From Amphiduros pacificus (lineage: Eukaryota; Annelida; Polychaeta; Phyllodocida; Hesionidae), in the NCBI GenBank assembly GCA_949316495.1, contig OX439005.1, positions 25,708,217 through 25,772,216 of the forward strand: a stretch of 64,000 bases of DNA, read 5' to 3'. Shown here piece by piece: positions 25,520 to 37,990 of the stretch. The stretch's first letter is position 1; every line of letters starts with the position of its first letter. The notes beneath the pieces were generated by a model, which had not been told where the DNA came from, did no database searches, and was given only the letters and a program-made list of their open reading frames with translations. The translations under genes and the position numbers were made by a program.

Positions 25520-25760
25520 ATGCCCTGGATCCCTGACAGGCATATTCCTGTCCTGGATCCCTGGATCCCTGGATCCCTGGATCCCTGGATCCCTGGATCC
25601 CTGGATCCCTGGATCCCTGGATCCCTGGATCCCTGAATCCCTGGATCCCTGAATCCCTGGATCCCTGAATCCCTGGATCCCTGACTGGCATATTCCTGTC
25701 CTGGATCCCTGACTGGGATATGTCTGTCCTGGATCCCTGAGTCTCTGGATCCTGGGATCT
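25520..25760. repeat. 8-bp microsatellite (GGATCCCT)n with duplicated flanks
   Basis: The core, about 25,552-25,682, is GGATCCCT repeated about sixteen times, with a few GAATCCCT variants toward the right end. Each unit contains the palindrome GGATCC. On both sides lie copies of CATATTCCTGTCCTGGATCC, so an older, longer unit may have seeded the 8-bp expansion. The 81-codon minus-strand frame (repeating GIQGSRDP) is an artefact. Confidence 0.93.
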
Positions 25761-28700
25761 GCTTACTTGAATCCCTGATTGGTACAGGTTTGTCCTTTAC
25801 ACAGAATTGGTCACTGGTACAGGTCTGTTCTATGCCCTGAATATTGTTTGTGCATAGACCCGCCGATAATCAACGGCCCAGTTTATCTCTGCAGTACCAT
25901 GATGTTCACATGTTTGCCTCTATACTTTGGCCTTGTTGATAACACAATACAGAATTAACACACCTTGGAATACTGAAAAACAGTTAGTGTTATTATCAGA
26001 TCAAAGGGATTATTTTCCATCTTGAAATGATAGAAATTAATCAAGTATGAAACTAGAAATGATTGTATTAATTAGAACTGGTCAGTTAAATAAAAAAAAC
26101 TGAATATCTTAAGAATAAATGACTTCCCTAAATTCTGAATTTCACATTTGGTCAAAAAGTAAGGAATCAACTGCAATGTGATTATTTTGACAAATTCTTG
26201 TATCTAGTGTAATATAACAATATGGTACCATTAAAAAGTAGAGATTTTGGTAGCAAACAAAAATCCTTGATGTGATTGGCAGGGGTTTGGTAATGTTGCC
26301 TTAGTCCCTGGTGGTGACGGGTGTGGTGCCAAACCGGAAAATAAGATGAACGCTAAAACTTGTCCCAGAATGGTGGGCCGGGCAGGTCTTACCATCCTAC
26401 AGTCTTATCTTACAACATTTGTTGAAAAAACATTATTTTATTATTATCTTGACGGAACTTGATAGCTTGGTGGAATGGAAACATTTTGCCTGTTGCTCCA
26501 TTCGTCCTGGACAGTTAGCGTGCACAATAAAAAAACGTGAGGCTATTCCAGTGGCTCAACAGTGTTCTGACAGACAGCTGTTTTATCCCATTTGAAACGT
26601 GACCAGGGACCAAAGTGTTAGGAGTATGCTTGTAACTTTGTGTTCAGTAAATCTCAAGGCCAGATGTTTCCAATGAAATTGATAGAAAAAAATACAAGTA
26701 AAAACTTTAGAAATATAATTATACCTGGTTTTTGGCTTTGAAAAAATCTATATAGACTCTGTTGTATCAATGTGTAGGGCGATGAATAGAACCAAATTTG
26801 GCCATTTTGACCACCAAATGAATGTGTTTTGATTATGTACATAATTTTACACCTTAGAAATGTGGACATGATCTTGAGTTGTGGATTTTGACATGAGATG
26901 AGATCTATTCAGAAGTGTAACATGGTGGTGTTCTGAGGTCTAGTTTCCCATGCTTAAGTCTCTCTGAGCCAGATTTATTAATATGATTTCTATTTGATGG
27001 GTCTCAGATGACACCTTCTGTAGACTTATTTTGCACACACATTTTTGATAAGATAAGAAATATGTGTAGCGTTCGAAGAATAACCACATTGATATCAATG
27101 AATGAAAGAAAGATATCAGTGGAAAACATATAGCTTAAAACATTAGCATAATAACAACAAACCCTATTTTGTATTACTTTTTGATTACTTTAAGAAAAAT
27201 GCCAGAATTGTTCAGTTGTCTTTTTTGTTTAAAAAGTATTGAATATGCAAAAATATAACTTCTACTTAATATGGAAAACATGAATGAAAGTATAGATTTT
27301 GTTTGTTTTAACAAAAAATACGATCTGTGTACTTTTTACTCTTTATTTTCTTTTTCAAAATGTTGCATTCTATACCTATCAATGTTTTTCAAAGAGAGAT
27401 TGGTGTTATTATATTACAATAGGCTATTTCCACAAAGTTGGTATTAGATTGTGGTGACATAATTTATTGATACTATGGTCCACATTACACATTTAATGCA
27501 CAATTTACAAGGACAGATGCGTCTCTGCTCTCCTTTATGAAACCTCACCTCTCCTTGACCTTAATAAATGTGCGAATTCATACTGATAAAATAATGTTTG
27601 TTCTGAGCAGCAGATGTACACAAACATATACTTATTTCCATATTTTGAATTTATGGGACTACTTCAAAATAAAGAAAACAAATTCTCCAAATCATAATAA
27701 ACATTCCATTTTTTTTCTTTTTTTCATGGCAATAGTGAAATATGAATATATTTATATCAAATATTTTTTTCAAGAGTTGGATAAATGTTCAAGTTTTTTC
27801 TTTTGGAATAGTCCCAGAAAGGTGGTTAGAATGTGTTTTCATTGCTGGACAATGTTAATTACTCCTAGTGAACTTGGTGCTTAACAAGTTATCGTTGGAA
27901 CAAACCTCTATCTCAAGTCATAATTGTACAGAAAAAGTTGGTGTACATAAGTAAAATTTAAATATATACACATATGGTGTCTGTGTTTCATTATTTTTTA
28001 CACATCCAGTTCACATATTGCTTCTTAAAACATCATTTCTTTGTCCACACAAGTATTAGGAATAATGACCAATATCAAATACATTTAGTTTTCATTATGA
28101 ATATCAAAGAGTTATGTTGATATGACCAGTATGACACATCTATGGCATTGTCATGCAAGCACTCATATATTCCAAGAAGATTCATATTTTATTTTTTTCA
28201 GAATTTGGGCCATTAATTGGAAAATATGTGTCCCATATTATTAAGTGATCAAAGAAATAAAAATCAAAGCATATAGTTAAAAAGCTAAGAACAAAACCTG
28301 GATCCATGAAATATCATGTTTTGACGTACCTACATGCTGATGAAGGTTTTTGGAAATAAAACTAAAGGACAGCAAACAAATGCATAGTAAGTGATAGCCT
28401 TGATGTCTGGCAGAGGTATGATGAATTAGCAAGTCGTGCCCAGTCAAACATGATCAGTCATCTGTTGTAAACGTGCCTGAACCAACAATCCTCTCACATT
28501 CCCCACGCCCAAAATTGCCCCACAATACATGAATAGTGCCCTAAGCACATATCGGCCACCTAGATCCATGGCAGATTAATAAAAATAAGAGTTGAGAGTT
28601 GTTAATCAAATGTCATGAAAACTGTCTGAAATCTATTGAACAAATATATCACAACCCTTTTCAGACTAGAACAGCAGAGATCTGCCAACACAATGAGAAA

Positions 28701-30169
28701 GATAATGATGTATTTATGATGCATATTTGAAAGATTTCACCTTTTTTACAAAATGATTTTATGTCTCTACAAAGGAATCCCATTATTGGCCTGTGCTGGT
28801 CGTCAACCGGGATTACTACATCGTAATTGGGATAAAGTCCAGTGGGATCTTTACCTTTACCCGCTAAATGACTTACCTGAATGTGTTCTAGTCCTGCCAA
28901 AACCATTGGGCTGAGCTCAAAGGGGTCATAAATAGGCAGATGAAAACAAAGCCCTGCAAGTGTCCTCCTTGCCCATGATATATATTACTAAATTTTCATA
29001 AGACATGCCATCCAGCAATTATGTGGATCACTCCCAAACCCTGAGAATTCCTGTTTTTGTTCTTTAATCAATTGCCAGATTTGATCACATGATTTGCATA
29101 ATAGTTTTATTGGAAAACTAGAAACATAAAACAATCTCTTAAAAATATGCGCTGAATATCTAAAGATCACAACAATTCACACACATATGGCCTCAAAGTC
29201 ATCAAATATCCAGGGTCATTAGTGTAATAATAACATTTTGTGTTAATTGTGATTTTGGAGTGATATTTAGTGTCTTCATTATTTTATTGTCACATGTTTC
29301 AAGGATAATTTGCGGCCTGTTTTTTACGATCACAATTTATTCCCTCATTATATTCTGTCATGACTCTTTGAATGATTTCTGATGATTCCTCTGCAAAAAA
29401 CAAATTGCCTTTATTGACATTGCAAAATCTGAGATACAAAGAGTAGATTGGTCCAGGCTTCAAGCTCTGCTCAGATAAATGTGAATGATTCATATGAAAA
29501 TAGGGACAAAAAAGGAACAATTTTCAACATCACAAGTTACGACAACAAAAGTCTTGAATTACACCAAAGATAATGACCAGTCAAATGTCTACAAGATGAG
29601 AAGCTTAAACACAAGAGAGAATTTTATATGCCCCCTGGCAACTTGAATGTGCGGGACATAAAGTAAATCAAAGGAGATATTATATCTTACTCTTTATATG
29701 AATTACACCATTGTATTTCACTGCAAAATAAATATTCCATCACTCCTTGATCTGCAGTGAATCATTTCCATAAACAAAGGCCACACCCTGTACTGATTGT
29801 GAGAATGAGCTGAAGTGTCTTGTTTTTTGTTTGTACATATATGTATACTTAGTGGAACCTGAGAGACAGAAAGAGACCCTGGATGTTTGATGCACCATGT
29901 CCACCCAACATCTTTTGACTTTGCGTTTTTGTCAATGAAAAAGCGCCTCATTATTTGTAAGGATTGTGACAGCAGCGTTCATTATGCTATTCCTTAGGAA
30001 TCTCATAGATCAATCATCATCGGCCATACAATCAAAAGAAAATAATAAATTAGTACACAAAATATATCGGGCAAATAAAACAGATATGACAATAAAAATA
30101 GTAATGATGATAATGATAAGCATGTTTTTTAATGCAAGAGAACTGTGAATTATTCAAAGTGAAGTTGAA
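25761..30169. other. Long A+T-rich non-coding spacer
   Basis: 4.4 kb with no recognised gene. Frames are short and low-complexity; the longest is 115 codons at 27,537-27,884, without domain signature. No tandem array of note was seen. Confidence 0.5.
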
Positions 30170-31185
30170 TTATTCAACGTGAAGGTTACAAGTAGAGAAG
30201 AATGCAAGTTGAAGATGAAGGTCTCCAAGGTGAGGAGAATGCAAGGTGAAGGTCTCCAAGGTGAGGAGAATGCAAGGTGAAGGTCTCCAAGGTGAGGAGA
30301 ATGCAAGGTGAAGGTCTCCAAGGTGAGGAGAATGCAAGGTGAAGGTCTCCAAGGTGAGGAGAATGCAAGGTGAAGATGAAGGTCTCCAAGGAGAGGAGAA
30401 TGCAAGGTGAAGATGAAGGTCTCCAAGGTGAGGAGAATGCAAGGTGAAGATGAAGGTCTCCATGGAGAGGAGAATCCAAGGTGAAGGTGAAGGTCTCCAA
30501 GGCGAGGAGAATGCAAGGTGAAGGTCTCCAAGGTGAGGAGAATGCAAGGTGAAGGTCTCCAAGGTGAGGAGAATGCAAGGTGAAGATGAAGGTCTCCAAG
30601 GAGAGGAGAATGCAATGTGAAGATGAAGGTCTCCAAGGAGAGGAGAATGCAATGTGAAGATGAAGGTCTCCAAGGAGAGGAGAATGCAAGGTGAAGATGA
30701 AGGTCTCCAAGGAGAGGAGAATGCAAGGTGAAGATGAAGGTCTCCAAGGAGAGGAGAATGCAAGGTGAAGATGAAGGTCTCCAAGGTGAGGAGAATGCAA
30801 GGTGAAGGTCTCCAAGGTGAGGAGAATGCAAGGTGAAGGTCTCCAAGGTGAGGAGAATGCAAGGTGAAGATGAAGGTCTCCAAGGAGAGGAGAATGCAAG
30901 GTGAAGGTCTCCAAGGTGAGGAGAATCCAAGGTGAAGGTGAAGGTGAAGGTCTCCAAGGAGAGGAGAATGCAAGGTAAAGGTGAAGGTCTCCAAGGAGAG
31001 GAGAATGCAAGGTGAAGGTGAAGGTCTCCAAGGCGAGGAGAATGCAAGGTGAAGGTGAAGGTGAAGGTCTCCAAGGAGAGGAGAATGCAAGGTAAAGGTG
31101 AAGGTCTCCAAGGAGAGGAGAATGCAAGGTGAAGGTGAAGGTCTCCAAGGAGAGGAGAGTGCAAGGTGAAGATGAAGGTCAGCAA
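30170..31185. repeat. Minisatellite, 31-bp unit with 6-bp length steps, ~30 copies, purine-rich
   Basis: The basic unit is 31 bp and contains GGTCTCCAAGGTGAGGAGAA followed by TGCAAGGTGAA. GCAAGG at 30241 and 30272 fixes the period. Many units carry one or two extra GAAGAT or GAAGGT hexamers, giving 37 and 43 bp. Units also differ by GGTGAGGAG versus GGAGAGGAG. The stop-free, non-multiple-of-three unit opens all three minus frames (320-354 codons, repeating LHSPLLGDLH-like text). These are not proteins. Confidence 0.95.
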
Positions 31186-32135
31186 GTGCAGAACTGTTCA
31201 GGATGAGAGCCCAGATATCAGTAGACAGAACCATGCAGTGTTATAGTGTCATCCTTTGCATCATGTGTCCATAGATGCTGTGTGCCAAATATCCGTCCTT
31301 GCTGTGTCGATGTAATGATTCTGGCAAGCGTGCACAATGATGGCTGCACACATAGATCTGTGTGTATTAGGTCCAAGTTTTACACTTGGTGTGGCAGACT
31401 TGGCTGGGGTGTAGAATGACCTCATGGAGATAGCAGACTAATAACTATTTTAAATATTGCTCACTGAATCAAGATATGATAACTTTTATTTATGAAATAC
31501 ACTTGGACTATTGTCTTTGTAAGAGATTTTTGCTTGAATTAAGCTCAACCCAATAGGCTCAACCAAAAGGAAATTTAATTAAGAGAATTCTGTTGTATGG
31601 AAGAAGTGTGCTTTTTTCTGATTTGTCAGTTGAAGTCTGTTATATGTGGTGGTGCAGCATGTTGTCACAAGAGCTTCAAATCAGGCAACGGCATGAGAAA
31701 GCCTTGAGACAAACACTTGGCCATGTCTGCAGACAACTCTGTGGTCACACAAACTCCAGCATGACCTGCGGCAGGGCATAGCTGCAGCCAACTCTGCTGT
31801 ATATCCCTGAGCCAGCCATGCAGGCAAGGCAGCAATGAAGGCTGGTCCGTGTCACAAATGGTTCCGGCATTACACAGTAATTGATGGAGTGAAGCTGCTA
31901 CCAGGAGGCACGTGAGAACTTGCATTGATTGGCCCTGCTATGATAGAGTTGTAGAGACTGGAGCGCAGGTTAGAGACAGCACATACTCTGTGTATGTACA
32001 ACCAGACAAATATCGGCCAGATATCGGCGAGACACATGCAGCCATTTGTGGGTTGTGACATGAAATAACATGGTTGACACTTTGTTAGAAATGGGCCATT
32101 ATTGGGTATTCACATTTACCCAAGTGGGCTAGAAA
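31186..32135. other. Non-coding spacer
   Basis: No gene, repeat or RNA was recognised. Frames up to 86 codons lie on both strands around 31,590-32,060. Confidence 0.5.
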
Positions 32136-32275
32136 GAGTCATCTGTAGGACCTCAGCTTGGCTCAGAAGGGCTATCCATAGGACATTAATTTGACTCCAT
32201 AGGACCTTATCTTGGCTCAAAATGGCCATCCTTAGGACCTCCCCTTGGCTAGAAATGGCCATCACGAGCGTCCTT
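32136..32275. repeat. Decayed tandem repeat, ~33-bp unit, ~4 copies
   Basis: The phrase TAGGACCT, then CTTGGCT, then AAATGGCCATCC recurs in about four imperfect blocks, one of them shortened. Divergence is substantial, so the array is old. Confidence 0.6.
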
Positions 32276-32760
32276 GACTCCAGGAATGATGGCTATGGTT
32301 TCAGGACTCGCTATTTGACATAAAATATAGACCCTTCTGGTGGAAGGGATCAAGCCCTCACTGCTGTCACATCCCTGATCTGTTTTATTTTCACTACCAT
32401 ACATTAAGATATCAGAAATACATCTGAAGATATGTATGTGGCATTGATAAAAAAGTCAAGATACCAATTGATTGTGAAAAGTCTTTGTGCTATATTCCTT
32501 ACTGAAAGCAGATGGCCTCCACCTTCTGATATGAGATGAACTTTCCCAAGTACAATCAATATTACATCGAACACATTCATATCTGGGCATACATTTTGAA
32601 GAGCACTATCATATAAAAGAAGCCCCTTACTGGGGATCCACTGCCATAGGCTCATGGTTAATGAACAATCAATGTGCAGAAAAAATTAATCCAGGAAGAC
32701 GTATGGTATTAGGAAGTAAGTCAGGCTTAGGATGCTATTTATCAAGGATCAAGTAGAGGA
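32276..32760. other. Non-coding spacer
   Basis: Nothing recognised beyond short frames on the minus strand. Confidence 0.5.
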
Positions 32761-33235
32761 AAGGGTAACTCTCCAACATTTGTGTTTCCTACTGAAGTTC
32801 AAAGCATAAAATTATTCCCTTGGGGTTCATGGTGCTAGTAATTCATGTTGACCTTGACCTAATTTCAGAGTTCAAAAAGGTCATGGAAAAGTCGGTCCTG
32901 AGCTCGTTCAAGATATTGATGTGGAAAATGTCTCCCTGTAACATTTCAAAGGAATGGGAATGAATATCCCTTACGGCCTTGTTGCACTAATAAGCCAAGT
33001 TAACCTTAACCTTTTGTTAATTGTGAAAAATGGAATGGTAACGTCAGCATCAAACTTGTCCAAGATGTTGCAAATGTCCCTGCAAGGTTTCACAGCTTGG
33101 AATAAGGAATACTCTCCACAGTGATATTGTCCTAATACAATGAATCGACCTTAATAACCATTTCTTGATTGTAAAATAAAATGATATGGAAAGGTCAGCG
33201 TAAAGCACCTCAGGAATAAGTTATATGGTGCTAAC
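32761..33235. repeat. Ancient tandem repeat, ~150-bp unit, ~3 copies
   Basis: Three blocks share an ordered set of phrases: TTGACCTTGACCT or TTAACCTTAACCT or GACCTTAATAACC; then AAAGGTCATGG or AATGGAATGGTAACG or GATATGGAAAGGTC; then GTTCAAGATATTGA or TGTCCAAGATGTTGC; then ATGTCCCTG; then GGAATA near the end. Identity is low but the order is kept, which favours a real decayed repeat. It could also be fragments of a dispersed family. Confidence 0.5.
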
Positions 33236-33514
33236 AACCACAATTCCAGATGCAGTGACAATAGCTGACTTTGTTGGCCAGAGGACAAATATAAAGTGAA
33301 ACCACAAAACTGATTGTTGTGACAGTAACTGCACCCTTTGTCCCATTTAATCCTGGCAAGAACAGACCATATCTTAAATCTCATCATGATTATTGGCAAC
33401 ATTGCTGAGCCTATCATTTTGCATACATGACTAACTTTCTCAAAGTTTAAAATTCAAATCCATCATTGAATCTTGAAATTGTCGGCTTTGTATTAATAAA
33501 AAACTCTTTGATTA

Positions 33515-33735
33515 TGGATATTCTAATCCAATCTATTCTGATGAATTATAATCAAATCTAATCTAATCTTATTTGTTCTAATTTATTCTACTCTAATATA
33601 TTCCAACCTCTTCCATCTAATTTATCATATTCTAATTTATTCTGATCTAATCTATTCTAATATATACTAAGCTATTTGATTATATACTAATATATTCCAA
33701 TTTATTCTAATTTCTAATCTAATCCCAATCTTCTT
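33515..33735. repeat. Decayed TCTAAT-type low-complexity repeat
   Basis: TCTAATCTA, TTCTAATTTATTC and close variants fill this stretch with no fixed register. It reads as a degenerated 5- to 6-bp microsatellite. Confidence 0.75.
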
Positions 33736-36700
33736 AAGAGATTTTACCCTGAAAAAATGCTGTTGTTTGACACCTTTGACATTAATGTTGACATAGTGAA
33801 AAAACCAGCGTATGAAATGTCCCTTTTCACATGTGAAAAATGATAGAATTATTGATTTTCTACTTGCTTTATTTTACACTAACCTGAAGATAAACTTCAA
33901 GAATATCATTTTTCACTTCCAATCATTTACCTTAAATAAAGGTTTAACACTAAATCCTGATACTTATTCTATGAAAATTTTTGTGTTTCAGTTTGAAATA
34001 GTAAACAGTTCATTAAGCCTAATACATTGACATGAAGTAGGAAACTTCTGCCTTTAGTGAGTGATGTGATTGAACACTGTACAGGGTGACATCATCTGGT
34101 GACATCATCAAAACCTAGATAAAAGGCTGTCATAGGGAAAGTACCTTTAAGCTGCCATTTACATGTAATCAGAAAGAAAAAATATTTTATTTGTCATGAG
34201 GAAATGCATTTTATTGGTGACCATAACACATTGTGTTCTGTGTGTGAGGCATCGCCATTCATGATTACGGACCCAAAGAATATTTTTCACACTATTACCG
34301 TAACACATCTAACCCCAGTGTCCCACCCCAGTGTCATATCATCTTTTCTAACTCCATCATCACAAGAACTTGTCATTTTTCCACACTTTTACTGTAACAC
34401 ATCCCACCCCAGTGCAACCAGAAACCATCAGTTCTCTGGAGTATTGTTGCATATCATGTCTTCATGTCATTTCAACATTACCTTGTCATGACCAAATGCT
34501 ATAAAGCATACAAAAGAATAAATGATTTAGCTTTATTTATCAGCGCAAGAGGCAGTGGGCTGTTTCTGCTGACTGCTTGCACCCGTGTGACCACATCAAT
34601 CCATTGTGTCCATGATTTATAGATTTGTTTTGTGCTAAATACCATGTGTATGTCATTCTTATTGTATGATTGAAATAAGTCCATAATAAAAGGCATGGAA
34701 TAGTTTACAATGGTCTTGTCAAAATAAAAATGGCCTCAAAGGTGTTAAATATTAATCACACATATATAACTAGACTATTTTGCAAACATTTGATTTATTA
34801 TTCAAGCTGACTCCATGCACATCAATAAAAGTGCCATCAACCAAAGTGTTGCAAAAAGATTTTTCCTTGAAAATTGCTGGAATTTTATCTTTTTTATGAT
34901 TCCCTTGGTGTTTATTGATTTGATCTTTCTATCAGCTGGGCATGAAAGAAAACTTAGGTGGGGCTGACTAATAGGAGCAAACATGTAAAAATTTAGACGA
35001 CTAATTACTTCAAACATGGTCAGAGCTTTAAAAGTTGTAAACATCAGCAGATTTAGAAGAAATATATATCCTTAATGTTTCCTTGTATGAAATAAGATAT
35101 TATTAATAATTGTACAAATTGCATTTCTCCTAGCATATGATTATTGAGAGCAATAATATCATTATCAGTATTTGTCATGCGATTTTGAACTTGTTTATTC
35201 CAAACCATCATGATGAGCAGACGATGCAAAACTGGATGTTGAGTAGGCTGAGTAATGAGTGAGTAGATAGTGAGCGTGTGGGGGGAGACATTAGAGCTGA
35301 GTGTATTGGGAAGACAGCCAGATCACGCCTACTATCTACCCCAGCCCTACCTCACGCCCAATCAACGTCATCTCAAAATCAAACTTTACAACATGTGGGC
35401 TGATTTCTGGCCAGATCTTCTGCTCAATTGTCTCGAATGATGTCTGTGACATCTCGACGTCAAAGTTTTCTTTCAACTTTTTTGTACGTCACGTAGGTCT
35501 TATTTTTAGGAGATAACGATTTGGAGATTTAATCAATAAAGTTACATGACGAGTGAAAAGGATTACACATCCTGAAGTCTTTGTAGACATGAAACTTTAA
35601 ACATGCTGAAATGGAGTAAAATCTCATTGTACTTGACGGCCTTGCGTGAATATTTTAATTGCTTATTAAAAACGAAAGACCGAGAATCATGTGGCGCCAA
35701 GTGAACCGTCGTGGATTGACAGCTTTATGAATATCTGTCACGATATGCCAGGTTGCACTTTACCTTCACTACGAGAGGGCAATCCTGCAATTTGTGCCAA
35801 AACTCTTTTGAAGTTGGTCTGCAAGCTGGCACATATGGCAGGCTCCGTCTCCTACCACTCCTTATGCAAGATTGCATGACACTTTGCTGAGCAAACTCCT
35901 TCGATGTAAGACTTATATATAAATGTTTGATATTCAGCATAGGTATTTAGTTATCTGTGTTTGACAGTTTGATTACAGTGTGTCTAGCATGCGAGCTGAG
36001 ATCTGGCTGCACTGCCAAGGACAACACGAAATATTCTGTGCTGCATGCACCGTCTCCTCTGCACAGATGATGGCTTCATCAAGTCCAAAACTTTTATCCA
36101 CGTCATACACATAAAAACAGCATCTTTCTATCAATCTCAGCAATTGTTAGCATATATATATATATCAAAAACATACATCAATCAAAACTACAACCCTGTT
36201 TTCTTTGTATTAACTTCATATGTATACCAAACCATATTTAGTTGTAGAACTTGTCACCAGGAAATATTTAGTTTTTTTTAGAGAACTGCATAAGAGTAGT
36301 TAATTTTTTTTATAATCATTGATTCTTTTGCTTTGAACAAAATCTTGCAAATTGACCATTCACTCTCTTTACACTCTTCATTGATGACAACATCAGTTAT
36401 TAAGATGTGTTTATCTTTGGCATGGAACTATTTTTATGTAATTTTCAACATGGGTGATATGCGAATGCACCAAGTGGGAGATAATATTAAAATATTAAAA
36501 AGAAATCAATCCACATAATGTTGCACACAGGATATTTGATACGAAAACATCCATAAGAAAGATCACCACAGTTTATTATGAAAAACTGCTAAATATGTGC
36601 GAGGACTTGGTACATGCAGGAAATGGCACAAAAGCATGCGCGCATGATATAAATACAGATAGTTCGGAAGAAAAAGGCAAAAGAAATGAGAGCAAAATGG

Positions 36701-37254
36701 CCGAGAGTTGATATGAGTGCAGGTTATACACAACATTCCTGGATAGCATGAAGGACTGGGAACATGCAATTCTGCTAATATTGGAGAGAAGTCCTGCCCT
36801 GCATGTCACCTGTCTCTGCCTCTAATGCTTTGCATGCACACACTATCAAGTCTCACAGGTCATGCAGTCTTAGCCTTTATATATTGGCAAGAACTTTGTC
36901 TTACAAGCCATAAAAGCAGCCAGGCTCATTTACGTGTTCAGTGGAAGCTCATTGTAGTTCAGGATACTGCCCATAGTCTTCATTTATGCAACATGTCAAT
37001 GAGACATGTCAAATGCACTTGTCTTGTATAACTTATGTGAAATCAGATCTTCAGGCCATTTTCCATACATAATATACATGTTTATACCATTCTTAGACTT
37101 TGTGATGAAGTATTATTTCCCATTACATTGCCCTACATAAATGTCTGAGCCATTTGAAATTATATGAGTCGTCTGCTTTAAAAGCTTTAAAAATTGCAAA
37201 ATTTAAAAAAAAGTGTGCTCATTAAAGAATATATCATGTTATTTTAGGCAATAT
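33736..37254. other. Long non-coding spacer
   Basis: No gene was recognised. A short TA run lies near 36,152-36,165, and GTGGCGCC near 35,691. Frames stay below about 95 codons and show no family signature. Confidence 0.5.
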
Positions 37255-37990
37255 GGACTGTAATTGTAAGGGATTTGGTAGACTTAACTTGTGAGAGATG
37301 ATATAGACTGTACTTGTGAGGGACTGTGTTGACTGTACTTCTAAGTGAATTTGTTGACTACTTTTAAATGACTATGTATTCTGTACTTAAATAGGTCTAG
37401 GCAGACTACTTTGAGGGACTGGTAAGGGATTAAATGGGCTGTACATGTGGGGGGGAATGTGGGCTGTACATGTGAGGGACTGTGGGCTGTATATGTGAGG
37501 GACTGTGGGCTGTATATGTGAGGGACTGTGGGCTGGACATGTGAGGGACTATGTGGGCTGTACATGTGAGGGATTATGTGGGCTGTACTTGTTAGGGGCT
37601 GTGTGGGCTGTCCATGTGAGGGACTATGTGGGCTGTACATGTGAGGGATTATGTGGGCTGTACTTGTTAGGGGCTGTGTGGGCTGTCCATGTGAGGGACT
37701 ATGTGGGCTGTACATGTGAGGGGCTATGTGGGCTGTACTTGTTAGGGGCTGTGTGGACTGTACATGTGAGGGACTATGTGGGCTGTACATGTGAGGGATT
37801 ATGTGGGCTGTACTTGTTAGGGGCTGTGTGGGCTGGACATGTGAGGGACTATGTGGGCTGTACATGTGAGGGACTATATGGGCTTTACTTGTGAGGGGCT
37901 GTGTGGGCTGTCCATGTGAGGGACGGTGTTGACAGTACTTGTAAGGGACTGGGTAGAATGGACATGTACAGAACAATGAAGATTGTACTT
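37255..37990. repeat. Minisatellite, 25-bp unit in a 75-bp higher-order repeat, ~21 core copies
   Basis: The core, about 37,430-37,950, consists of 25-bp units such as GGGCTGTACATGTGAGGG plus ACTATGT; a few are 23 bp. Three unit types (tCCATGTGAGGGACTATGT, tACATGTGAGGGATTATGT and tACTTGTTAGGGGCTGTGT) follow one another as a 75-bp block seen about four times. The left flank from 37,255 and the right flank to 37,990 hold recognisably decayed copies (for example GACTGTACTTGTGAGGGAC). The 75-bp block explains open frames of 129 codons (+) and up to 211 codons (-). They are not genes. Confidence 0.93.

Noticed and set aside
30154-31234. Three overlapping minus-strand frames of 320-354 codons
   Set aside because: All are read from the 31/37/43-bp array; three open frames at once show that the open state is a property of the unit.
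37341-37976. 211-codon minus-strand frame of HSPSHVQPTQPL-type text
   Set aside because: Derived from the 75-bp higher-order repeat; flanks are the same repeat in decay and not unique coding sequence.
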